A DNA stretch of 5,545 bases from contig JAEWWL010000002.1 of the NCBI GenBank assembly GCA_023396365.1, positions 1-5,545 of the forward strand, in the 5' to 3' direction. Within the stretch, counting starts at the first letter, position 1; each line of letters begins with the position of its first letter. Below are positions 1 to 5,191 of the stretch, one piece after another. This DNA is from Methanobacteriota archaeon (GTDB taxonomy: Archaea; Halobacteriota; Methanomicrobia; Methanomicrobiales; Methanomicrobiaceae). The notes under the pieces are model-generated. The model was not told where the DNA came from, ran no database searches, and saw only the letters and a list, made by a program, of their open reading frames with translations. Made by a program: the position numbers and the translations under genes.

Positions 1-62
1 CCCCCGCCACTTCGTCATTCACCCCAAAAGAAATATCACCAGCGACCAACATCTATAATAAT

Positions 63-1094
63 ATGGATAAGCCTGAACCGGAGCGTAAGGGAAACGGTAT
101 AATATCCATTTTTGAAAATGAAATAAAAGCAGTCCAAAACGAAATCGACAAACTCGATTTGGGAGGCTATGGAAACGTTGCAGTAATATCAGAGCCCTAC
201 TGCGGAATCGAGCACATCTTCAACAAAATCCTTGGCGACAACTCGCAGAAGATAAACAACATAAAACTCTTCTCCCCAGTAAAAGACAAAGACTTTTTCT
301 CAAATTTTTATTCTGGTCAAAAAGCGGTTTTAATGCACGACTGCCAGTATTTATACACCAGAAGGCCCGGCGGCTTTGAAATACTTGATCTCTTCATGAA
401 CCTTGTCAGCTCAGAAGAAAGGCTCTTTATAACCGGCTGGAACAAATTCGCCTGGAACTACATAAAAGAGATATGCGACATTGAGGATTTATTCGAAGTC
501 AAAATAACAGTTCCCGAACTGGACAGCAAAAGCATAATGAATCTTATCATGGCTGACGCAAATGAAAAAATCAGCTTTGTCGATGACAGAAAAAAAGAGG
601 ACAAAAAATTCATCTGCACAGAAAAATGCCTGATAAAACTTCCATTATCACAAAACAAAAAATCAATCCGCATTCCAAAGATTGACTTAAGCGCACTTAT
701 TAGAGAAAAGAGCAGCAGGACAATGGAAGAGATAGAAGCAGAGGCATTTTCAAAGATTACAAATCTTGCCGGCGGCAAATACGATGTCGCACATATTCTG
801 TGGAAAAAAACGCTAAAGGACAACGAAATTCGCCTGAGCAGAATACCGCAGATTCCCGCCGCAGACATTGCAGACTTTGATGAATCATACATTCTTTCAA
901 TAATATTATCAATGGGCTCTGTAAGCTACGACGACCTCCTACTTATCGCAGGCGAAGACATAAACTTAAAGCAGAAACTTCAGAGCCTTAAATTCTCAGG
1001 GCTTATCGAAATTGAAAACAGCAGCTGCCGCATAAACCCTGAAGCTGTAAACTCGGCAATATACGAGCTTAAGAAAAGAAGGATGGTGTGGTAG
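63..1094 (+). CDS. Degenerate AAA-like ATPase with C-terminal winged-helix-like domain; N-terminus possibly incomplete
   Basis: Conserved-hypothetical type protein of 343 residues; the exact function is not recognised. Residues 35-58 sit where a P-loop would be (GGYGNVAVISEP followed by YCGIEHIF), but the Walker A lysine and Ser/Thr are missing. Residues 88-97 (AVLMHDCQYL) resemble a Walker B strand, FITGWN (122-127) a sensor-1 strand, and LAGGKYDVAHILWKK (235-249) the lid region of archaeal AAA ATPases. About residues 273-335 look like a winged helix. It could therefore be a nucleotide-binding scaffold or regulator that no longer hydrolyses ATP. The stop abuts the mscS ATG, so the two are probably co-translated and may act together at the membrane. 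The ATG at 63 has no Shine-Dalgarno, and the frame is open to base 3 with Pro/Ser/Thr-rich codons, so the real start may lie upstream. The gene is secure; the start and function are not. Confidence 0.82.
   Translation: MDKPEPERKGNGIISIFENEIKAVQNEIDKLDLGGYGNVAVISEPYCGIEHIFNKILGDNSQKINNIKLFSPVKDKDFFSNFYSGQKAVLMHDCQYLYTRRPGGFEILDLFMNLVSSEERLFITGWNKFAWNYIKEICDIEDLFEVKITVPELDSKSIMNLIMADANEKISFVDDRKKEDKKFICTEKCLIKLPLSQNKKSIRIPKIDLSALIREKSSRTMEEIEAEAFSKITNLAGGKYDVAHILWKKTLKDNEIRLSRIPQIPAADIADFDESYILSIILSMGSVSYDDLLLIAGEDINLKQKLQSLKFSGLIEIENSSCRINPEAVNSAIYELKKRRMVW
1079..1088 (+). promoter_or_regulatory. Ribosome binding site of the MscS gene, inside the preceding gene
   Basis: AAGGATGGTG lies 6 bases before the ATG at 1095. 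It matches the archaeal anti-Shine-Dalgarno complement GGAGGTG apart from one T. It is embedded in the last codons of the upstream gene, which ends in TAG directly against ATG, as expected for translational coupling. Confidence 0.6.
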
Positions 1095-1916
1095 ATGGCT
1101 GAAGAAATTGACACACTTGCAGGAATAATACAGTTTGACGCCGGAATTGCACTGTATATAATATATGTTGTAATTGCTGCATACATTTCAATCCGCCTCA
1201 TATCATTTCTGATAAAAACAATCGGAGAAGCGGCAGGATACAAGCGCATTGCCGGAAATATGATAATTCCGCTCTTTAAATTCGCAGTCTACATCGCAGC
1301 ATCATACCTTATAGTAACATCAGTATTCACTCCGTCCCTGACGCAGCTTGTCGCCTTCTCCGGACTTTTCGGAGCGGCTCTTGGATTTGGATTAAAAGAC
1401 ATCTTCTCAGATATCATCGGCGGAATTGTAATTGCGTTTGAAAGGCCGTTTTTAATAGGCGATAAGATAACAGTCGGAGACAAATACGGAGAAGTTTCTG
1501 ACATCGGACTTCGGTCAACAAAAATAATAACGCCTGATGACACTTATGTCTCAATTCCAAACTTCAAAATATTCAATGAATCTGCATCAAGTGCAAACGC
1601 AGGAAAGACCGAGATGATGGTTGTAACCGACCTTTACATAGACAGCAGAAGCGATACAAAAAAAGCCGTCCATATCCTTCGCGAATGCATTATCACATCA
1701 AAGTATGTCTACATATCCGGGTCAAACCGCTTCACAGTCCTTGTTGATGATTTTCCGTTTTACAGAAGACTTCGGGCAAAGGCGTATGTAAACGACTTAA
1801 GATATGAGTTTGAGTTCAAATCAGACATCACAAAAAAAGCCTGGGCGGAGTTTGACAAAAACAAAATCATGCCGCCGTCCCTTAATGGTGCAGTCATTGA
1901 GATGCCCATTGATTAA
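1095..1916 (+). CDS. Small-conductance mechanosensitive ion channel, MscS family
   Basis: Integral membrane channel that opens under membrane tension and releases solutes during hypo-osmotic shock. At 273 residues it is close to E. coli MscS (286). Three hydrophobic segments are visible: about 16-40, 58-78 and 84-116. The third contains the family's pore-helix signature: a glycine/alanine-rich stretch (FSGLFGAALGFGLKDIFSD, 88-106) followed by IIGGIVIAFERPFLIGD (107-123). A beta-type middle domain follows (TVGDKYGEVSDIGLRSTKI, 126-144, then PDDTYVSIPN, 147-156), then an alpha/beta C-terminal cytoplasmic domain to about 258. It starts immediately after the TAG of the ATPase-like gene and is probably co-expressed with it. 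It converges with tetR, leaving 4 bases between the stop codons. There is no extra N-terminal domain, so this is the minimal channel form. Family assignment is firm; whether the upstream protein modulates gating is unknown. Confidence 0.95.
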   Translation: MAEEIDTLAGIIQFDAGIALYIIYVVIAAYISIRLISFLIKTIGEAAGYKRIAGNMIIPLFKFAVYIAASYLIVTSVFTPSLTQLVAFSGLFGAALGFGLKDIFSDIIGGIVIAFERPFLIGDKITVGDKYGEVSDIGLRSTKIITPDDTYVSIPNFKIFNESASSANAGKTEMMVVTDLYIDSRSDTKKAVHILRECIITSKYVYISGSNRFTVLVDDFPFYRRLRAKAYVNDLRYEFEFKSDITKKAWAEFDKNKIMPPSLNGAVIEMPID

Positions 1917-1952
1917 AAATTTAATTTTTGGGCGGATAATTTATCCCAAAAA
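1915..1952. terminator. Candidate bidirectional terminator between convergent mscS and tetR
   Basis: AAAAATT-T-AATTTTT (1915-1929) is a perfect inverted repeat covering both stop codons. It merges into TTTTTGGG (1925-1932) pairing with CCCAAAAA (1945-1952); an alternative inner pairing is GGATAA (1934-1939) with TTATCC (1941-1946). On the plus strand T5 follows the mscS stop. On the minus strand the hairpin is followed by T5 after the tetR stop. Archaeal termination relies mainly on oligo(T), so the hairpin role is tentative, and part of the structure lies inside the tetR coding end. Confidence 0.4.
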
Positions 1953-2628
1953 AAAATCCGTTTGATTCAAAATCCTCTTTCGTTAAATTTTTTAAGTTTT
2001 TGGCATCTGCAATTGAAGGAATAATAAACTTAAAAAAATCACCGGCAAACTTTTCAAAACTTATTCCTTCATTTTCTATCACCTTCTTCCATTTATTCTC
2101 AGGTGATAAGATGTTCATGAAGGATATCATAAGATACATTGACGCTGAAAACGCATTTATGTCAGAGCGGATTGTCTTATCCTCAATACCCTCGCGTATT
2201 GCATCTGATAAAATTGTTCTGCATACACCGTAGCCTTTTCCGATATCTTCAGTGTATGGATTTTCCTTTGAAAACCGCTCTGAGCCATAGAAGTGAATGA
2301 GTCTTAAATAGTCAGGATGCGTCTGTGAAAACTCATAATACGCCTGGCCCATTAAGGCAACCCTGACAAGTCCGGATGTTTTTTTCTCCATGCAGAGCAG
2401 GTATTTTTCTTTTAGGATTTCAACGCCCAGTAAAACCACTGCTGCAAAAAGGGCCTCTTTGTTTTTGTAATAAAGATAAAGCGTTGCTTTGTTAAGCTCG
2501 GCTGCATCTGCTATCTCATCCATTGAGACGTCGTCATAGCTTTTTGAAAAAAACAAACGCTTTGCCGCATCCAGTATCTCTTCTTTTCGCTTTTCTCTCT
2601 CCCTTTGTCTTCTCCCTGCTGTTTTCAT
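1921..2628 (-). CDS. TetR/AcrR-family transcriptional regulator
   Basis: One-component repressor: an N-terminal DNA-binding domain and a C-terminal ligand/dimer domain, usually binding palindromes near its own or neighbouring genes and releasing on ligand binding. At 235 residues it is slightly long for the family. A basic leader (MKTAGRRQREREKRK) precedes helix 1 (ILDAAKRLFFSKSYDDVS, 18-35). The helix-turn-helix is at about 36-56 (MDEIADAAELNKATLYLYY), with the typical KATLYLYYKNKEALF signature. Residues 65-210 are helical and variable, so no ligand can be proposed. The ATG at 2628 is preceded by GGAG (2636-2639), supporting this start. The nearest likely target is the flavodoxin-ferredoxin gene just upstream on the same strand; CATGAAA motifs occur upstream of both genes. 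Family assignment is firm; the target is inference. Confidence 0.95.
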   Translation of the reverse strand: MKTAGRRQREREKRKEEILDAAKRLFFSKSYDDVSMDEIADAAELNKATLYLYYKNKEALFAAVVLLGVEILKEKYLLCMEKKTSGLVRVALMGQAYYEFSQTHPDYLRLIHFYGSERFSKENPYTEDIGKGYGVCRTILSDAIREGIEDKTIRSDINAFSASMYLMISFMNILSPENKWKKVIENEGISFEKFAGDFFKFIIPSIADAKNLKNLTKEDFESNGFFFGINYPPKN

Positions 2629-2650
2629 ATCGCCTCTCCGTTAAAGTTGA

Positions 2651-2669
2651 TGTTTATACTAATATTTGC
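2651..2669 (-). promoter_or_regulatory. Candidate promoter (TATA-like) of the TetR gene
   Basis: On the minus strand this reads GCAAATATTAGTATAAACA, holding two AT-rich TATA-like boxes about 25-40 bases before the ATG at 2628. The upstream one (2661-2669) would place the transcript start near 2639, just including the GGAG site. The 128-base spacer and the T10 tract further upstream suggest tetR has its own promoter. AT-rich background makes this tentative. Confidence 0.35.
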
Positions 2670-2720
2670 AATCCTTTTTTTCCAATTCCGGTTTTCCTTC
2701 TTTTTCAAATAAAAGTTCAT

Positions 2721-2730
2721 AAAAAAAAAA
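2721..2730 (-). terminator. Oligo(T) terminator of the flavodoxin-ferredoxin gene
   Basis: Ten consecutive A on the plus strand give T10 in the minus-strand transcript, 26 bases after the TGA stop of the flavodoxin-ferredoxin gene. A long uninterrupted T tract shortly after a stop is the normal archaeal terminator. It would separate that transcript from tetR. Confidence 0.6.
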
Positions 2731-2750
2731 GTTTTCATGGACGTTTTCAT
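2731..2750. promoter_or_regulatory. Two CATGAAAA-type half-sites upstream of tetR, candidate operator
   Basis: On the minus strand this 20-base stretch reads ATGAAAAC, then GTC, then CATGAAAAC. The two copies are exactly 12 bases apart, the same period as the 12-base array near 3635-3694, which shares the CATGAAA core. It lies about 100-120 bases before the tetR start. Two loci sharing core and period suggest one regulator, plausibly the TetR protein. AT-rich coincidence is possible. Confidence 0.35.
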
Positions 2751-2756
2751 AGCAAA

Positions 2757-3557
2757 TCAGAGGAAATACTCCGGCTCTTTTCTCTGGCTGTAAAGTGTAA
2801 AGAGGCGATGAGATGCATCACTGACCATTCCCGGCTTTATTGCCCTTGCATGCTGCGGGCATTTTTTTATGCAGGCGCAGCAGGTGATGCAGTTTTCTAT
2901 GTCAACAGTCCTGCTGTCATCAGGACTTACTGCACCCAACGGGCAGACTTCTGCACAGACTCCGCACTGAATACAGGCATCGCTTACCTCTATGAAGTCA
3001 GTTATCCACAGCTTTGAATCACCGCGGTAGGGATGAGTTCCCGGAATAATAAGATTTGAAATCTTCTCGGGCGAAGATATGGCCGTCAGCTTCTCCTGTA
3101 TTTTTCGCCCGAATATTTCCGCATCAGATAAGTCGCCTTCATCTGGCCGATCCTTTGCTATTGGCGTGCTCTGTGTGGAAAACGAGTGCTCGCCGATAAA
3201 TGCCGCACCGGCAGCAGGTATGAACCCGCGTCCTGCAAGTATGTCAGAAAGCTCAATAAGAGCGTCTTCATAAACACGGTTTCCATATACGACAACACAT
3301 ACAACAGGAGTATTGTTTCCCTTTATCATGCCAAGCCATTCCAAAAGCAGTGCCGGCACTCTTCCCATGTAAACCGGAACACCGATGATTAACAGATCGT
3401 CATTTTTTAATTCCAGGGGGTTTTTTCTTGCATCAGGCTTTGTGATGTCAGTGATTTTAAGGCTCTTTGGATTTATTCCGCGTGCGATTGCACTTACAAC
3501 CGCCTTTGTGGTTCCTGTCGGTGAAAAATACACCAGATTTACAGATTCTGTATTCAT
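2757..3557 (-). CDS. Flavodoxin fused to a 2[4Fe-4S] ferredoxin (EFR1-type ferrodoxin)
   Basis: Soluble electron carrier or small oxidoreductase of 266 residues combining FMN and two iron-sulfur clusters. The N-terminal flavodoxin-like domain (about 1-160) opens with a strand and the phosphate-binding loop YFSPTGTTK (10-18), and has VPVYMGRVP (60-68) and VVVYGNRVYEDAL (88-100), the usual flavin-contact strand ends. The C-terminal domain has two bacterial-type ferredoxin motifs: C195, C198, C201, C205-Pro and C223, C226, C229, C233-Pro, with an additional C227. Each CxxCxxCxxxCP motif binds one [4Fe-4S] cluster, with the fourth cysteine completing the partner cluster. No signal peptide is seen, so it is probably cytoplasmic. 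The ATG at 3557 is supported by GGAGAT (3563-3568) five bases upstream. The physiological partner is unknown. tetR lies downstream on the same strand, and repeat arrays fill the upstream region. Confidence 0.93.
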   Translation of the reverse strand: MNTESVNLVYFSPTGTTKAVVSAIARGINPKSLKITDITKPDARKNPLELKNDDLLIIGVPVYMGRVPALLLEWLGMIKGNNTPVVCVVVYGNRVYEDALIELSDILAGRGFIPAAGAAFIGEHSFSTQSTPIAKDRPDEGDLSDAEIFGRKIQEKLTAISSPEKISNLIIPGTHPYRGDSKLWITDFIEVSDACIQCGVCAEVCPLGAVSPDDSRTVDIENCITCCACIKKCPQHARAIKPGMVSDASHRLFTLYSQRKEPEYFL

Positions 3558-3622
3558 TTTTTATCTCCGCTGAATTTCTTAACAGTAAAAGCGTTTTTTT
3601 GTGGGAGAAAACATTTTGATTT

Positions 3623-3694
3623 ACATGAAAAACTTTCATGAAACAGTGCATCAGGCATTTCATGAAACAATGCATGAAGCAGTGCATGAAGCAT
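3623..3694. repeat. 12-base tandem repeat array rich in CATGAA, five copies plus a degenerate lead copy
   Basis: Five contiguous 12-base units: TTCATGAAACAG (3635), TGCATCAGGCAT (3647), TTCATGAAACAA (3659), TGCATGAAGCAG (3671), TGCATGAAGCAT (3683). The consensus is T[T/G]CATGAA[A/G]CA[A/G/T]. A sixth, shifted and degenerate copy (ACATGAAAAAC) begins at 3623. The palindrome TTTCATGAAA occurs at 3634-3643 and 3658-3667, exactly 24 bases apart. The array lies 66-137 bases upstream of the flavodoxin-ferredoxin ATG on its promoter side, and a TATA-like stretch (minus-strand TTCATAAATAAATTC, 3704-3718) sits just beyond it. A repressor-binding cluster overlapping the transcript start or leader is plausible. 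In the plus frame it would also read as MKQC-like tetrapeptides. Confidence 0.9.
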
Positions 3695-4063
3695 TTTTTT
3701 AACGAATTTATTTATGAATTTTTTTTTGATGGACGCTGTTTCATGAAGGTTTTTTCAAAGTTTCTCCATATTGAATTAACTTTAATTCATATAATAACTA
3801 TTGGTTATTTTATAACTGATAGTTATTTTTCTGATGGTTATTTTGTTGATAGTCATCTTGCTGACAGTTATTTTGCCGATAGTAGTTTTGCAGATAGTTC
3901 TTTTGCTGACATTTATTTTGCTGATAGTTATTTTGCTGATAGTAGTTTTGCAGATAGTTCTTTTGCTGATAGTTATTTTGCTGATAAGAATTTTGCTGAT
4001 ATTCATCTTGCTGATGATATTTTTGTTAATAGCAATTTTCTGATTTTTTTGCCAATGATATAA
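3638..4063 (+). CDS. Possible pentapeptide-repeat-like protein; start uncertain
   Basis: The frame ends with TAA at 4061-4063. Its core is 15 consecutive five-residue units (3818-4042, residues 61-135), typically D-S-Y/S-F-A. The fourth codon is always Phe or Leu (TTT or CTT). The Asp codons vary only GAT/GAC except for one AAT, and the Ala codons vary GCT/GCC/GCA in most units. That largely silent or conservative change hints at selection on this frame. The period of five with a conserved Phe/Leu resembles right-handed beta-helix pentapeptide proteins, but the small residue before the aromatic is Ser rather than the classic Ala, so it is atypical. No Shine-Dalgarno precedes any ATG (3638, 3662, 3674, 3686 or 3743). 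The 3638 start would translate the 12-base array as MKQC-like tetrapeptides. There is no signal peptide or partner domain. A decayed gene or non-coding satellite is equally possible. Confidence 0.35.
   Translation: MKQCIRHFMKQCMKQCMKHFFNEFIYEFFFDGRCFMKVFSKFLHIELTLIHIITIGYFITDSYFSDGYFVDSHLADSYFADSSFADSSFADIYFADSYFADSSFADSSFADSYFADKNFADIHLADDIFVNSNFLIFLPMI
3704..3718 (-). promoter_or_regulatory. Candidate TATA region of the flavodoxin-ferredoxin gene
   Basis: The minus strand reads TTCATAAATAAATTC. A start about 25 bases downstream would fall near 3685, inside the 12-base repeat array, and give a leader of roughly 130 bases. That would explain operator-like repeats there. AT-rich surroundings offer other TATA candidates, so this is weak. 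Confidence 0.25.
3739..3749. promoter_or_regulatory. Outlying TTTCATGAAGG motif
   Basis: A further copy of the TTTCATGAA core, 45 bases beyond the 12-base array. It may be an extra binding site for the same protein, or a remnant of a longer array. The ATG inside it (3743) is also a possible start of the repeat-protein frame described at 3638-4063. Confidence 0.3.
3772..3789. promoter_or_regulatory. Perfect 18-base inverted repeat, candidate operator
   Basis: TGAATTAA-CT-TTAATTCA has 8-base arms with no mismatch and a 2-base centre. It overlaps the edge of a TATA-like stretch (CATATAATA, 3788-3796) and lies 29 bases before the 15-base repeat array. Its size and symmetry suit a dimeric DNA-binding protein. 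It is AT-only in most positions, so it could also be chance or a cruciform-prone spacer. Confidence 0.4.
3818..4042. repeat. 15-base tandem repeat array, fifteen units
   Basis: Fifteen head-to-tail units with consensus GATAGTTATTTTGCT. Units 4-7 (3863-3922) and 8-11 (3923-3982) form a 60-base higher-order duplication differing at 4 of 60 positions. Edge units (3833, 3848, 3983-4042) are more diverged, as expected when a tandem array grows from its middle. A degenerate extra unit (ATTGGTTATTTTATA) precedes it at 3800-3814. All six frames are largely free of stops because the period is a multiple of three, so openness alone does not prove coding. Confidence 0.95.
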
Positions 4064-4090
4064 GAGTTTAAAATTGTAATTTATGTCTTC

Positions 4091-4098
4091 TATAAATA
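4091..4098 (+). promoter_or_regulatory. TATA box of the TPR-protein gene; probable leaderless transcript
   Basis: TATAAATA is a strong match to the archaeal TATA box and is centred about 26 bases before the ATG at 4121. Archaeal transcripts start about that distance from the box, so the mRNA should begin at or within a few bases of the ATG. The absence of any GGAGG-like site in 4099-4120 fits a leaderless mRNA. Confidence 0.6.
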
Positions 4099-4120
4099 GA
4101 ATTCATCCCAAAATAACCCT

Positions 4121-5107
4121 ATGAAAAATAAAATACTGCTGATCTTTTTTCTTCTTGCAACAGCTCTCATGCTCACTATTACTCCGGCAGCAGCATCTCC
4201 TTCAACAGAGGATTTAATTGATGCAGGCTTTATTGCGCTTGAAAGCGGCAACAGCAAAATGGCCGGGGATTTATTTGCACGGGCGGCTGCAACCACGAAT
4301 GGAAAAAACTCACCTTCTGCATGGGCCGGTCTTGGAAGAGCAATCTGGAATGAGTCTTCATCTGAGAATACTGACTCATATAATGCCTTTTTAAGGTCGC
4401 TTGCCATTGAAGATGCAGATGCAAAAGAGTGGAAAACTGTTTGTGAAATACTTTTCAGCGAACCTGTTGAGGACTTTCAACTTTCATATTCTGCCGCATT
4501 AAAGGCAGTGGAGGCGGACAAAAACGATGATCAGGCCTGGAACTATTTAGGCTGTGCACTTGACAGGCTTGCGGCTAAAAATCCTGATGCAGATTTAAAC
4601 GAACCCTTTGAAGCGTTTAAAAAGGCAAATTTTTTAAATCCGACACTGCTTTATTCATCCAATGAAGCTTATTATGCAATTGTTGTCGAAAATTACACTT
4701 ATGCAATTGATGCAGCCAATAAAGCTTTTGAAAAATACAACCCTGATAAATGGTGGAAGGGGCAGCTTTTGTTCTTAAAAGCCTATGCACTTGCAAAAAC
4801 AGGTGAATCAGAAGATGCATTAAAAACTCTTGCATTATCAAAAGATGCATACAACTCAGATGAATCCTATGAGATGACTGAATATGATAATGCATCTGCC
4901 GCATTTGTCAGAGCAGTTGCATTAAACGACCTTGAAAGATTTGATGAATCTGCTGAAATTTTAGAGCGTGCTGATTTTGAAAATTTAGATACTTTATTTC
5001 CCGGACTTTTGATTACTCCAAAGATGTACATGGATTTGTATGGTGCTTGTTTATCCGGCCTTGGAAAAATTGATGAGGCAGCAGATGCATTTTTAAAAAG
5101 CGTCTGA
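4121..5107 (+). CDS. Exported tetratricopeptide-repeat (TPR)-like protein
   Basis: 328-residue protein of helical repeats, probably outside the cytoplasmic membrane. Residues 1-25 form a signal peptide: Lys2 and Lys4, a hydrophobic core (ILLIFFLLATALMLTI) and an Ala-x-Ala exit (PAAAS), with cleavage likely after Ala25. If uncleaved, it would be a membrane anchor. TPR-like helix pairs are visible at about 31-57 (AGFIALESGNSKMAGDLFARA), 67-96 (AWAGLGRAIW to SLAIE), 120-150 (SAALKAVEADKND, AWNYLGCALDRL), 161-176, 190-242 (YAIDAANKAFEKYNPD, LFLKAYALAKTGESEDALKTL) and 258-325 (AAFVRAVALNDLERFDESAEILERA to GLGKIDEAADAFLKS). TPR arrays bind peptides or partner proteins; no catalytic motif is visible. 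Its own TATA box and leaderless start suggest a single-gene transcript. It is unrelated in sequence to the neighbouring repeat frame. The ligand is unknown; the TPR call is by pattern only. Confidence 0.85.
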   Translation: MKNKILLIFFLLATALMLTITPAAASPSTEDLIDAGFIALESGNSKMAGDLFARAAATTNGKNSPSAWAGLGRAIWNESSSENTDSYNAFLRSLAIEDADAKEWKTVCEILFSEPVEDFQLSYSAALKAVEADKNDDQAWNYLGCALDRLAAKNPDADLNEPFEAFKKANFLNPTLLYSSNEAYYAIVVENYTYAIDAANKAFEKYNPDKWWKGQLLFLKAYALAKTGESEDALKTLALSKDAYNSDESYEMTEYDNASAAFVRAVALNDLERFDESAEILERADFENLDTLFPGLLITPKMYMDLYGACLSGLGKIDEAADAFLKSV

Positions 5108-5172
5108 ATATATCTGAATATAACAGCAGCAAGCCTGCGAGTTAAAACCTGACAACCCAAAAATCAGATTAA

Positions 5173-5191
5173 TTTTTTTTTACCTTTTTTT
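5173..5191 (+). terminator. Oligo(T) terminator of the TPR-protein gene
   Basis: T9 (5173-5181), ACC, then T7 (5185-5191), starting 65 bases after the TGA stop. Two closely spaced T tracts fit archaeal intrinsic termination. No stable GC hairpin precedes them. Confidence 0.55.

Noticed and set aside
25..60. TATA-like AAAAGAAATATC and a leaderless start for the first gene
   Set aside because: The box is poor and the frame is open through it to the window edge, so a promoter here cannot be separated from coding sequence.
458..892. Minus-strand frame opposite the ATPase-like gene
   Set aside because: Antisense shadow of a gene with clear coding character; no family resemblance.
2523..3017. Plus-strand 164-residue frame across the tetR start, spacer and ferredoxin end
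   Set aside because: It lies antisense to two well-supported genes, with no ribosome site or recognisable domain.
3457..3687. Minus-strand frame starting in the 12-base array (MHCF repeats) and running into the flavodoxin gene
   Set aside because: It overlaps the start of a secure gene in another frame, and its N-terminus is only translated repeat.
3782..4006. Minus-strand frame of Ser/Lys/Ile/Thr repeats through the same array
   Set aside because: It is the codon-by-codon complement of the plus frame. Silent changes in the plus frame become replacements such as Ile to Val here, and no start signal is seen.
3635..4042. CRISPR array
   Set aside because: The units are 12 and 15 bases long and contiguous, with no unique spacers, and no cas genes are present.
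3834..4043. Plus-strand frame of Ile/Leu/Val-rich residues through the 15-base array
   Set aside because: It exists only because the repeat has no stops in this frame. The monotone hydrophobic sequence has no ribosome site and no natural protein character.
3623..4063. Mobile element or integration site
   Set aside because: No transposase, integrase, terminal inverted repeats or target duplication is visible around the repeats.
4090..5160. Several minus-strand frames opposite the TPR-like gene
   Set aside because: All are antisense to a gene with a signal peptide, TPR pattern and a TATA box; their composition (for example His/Leu/Gln-rich) is typical of shadows.
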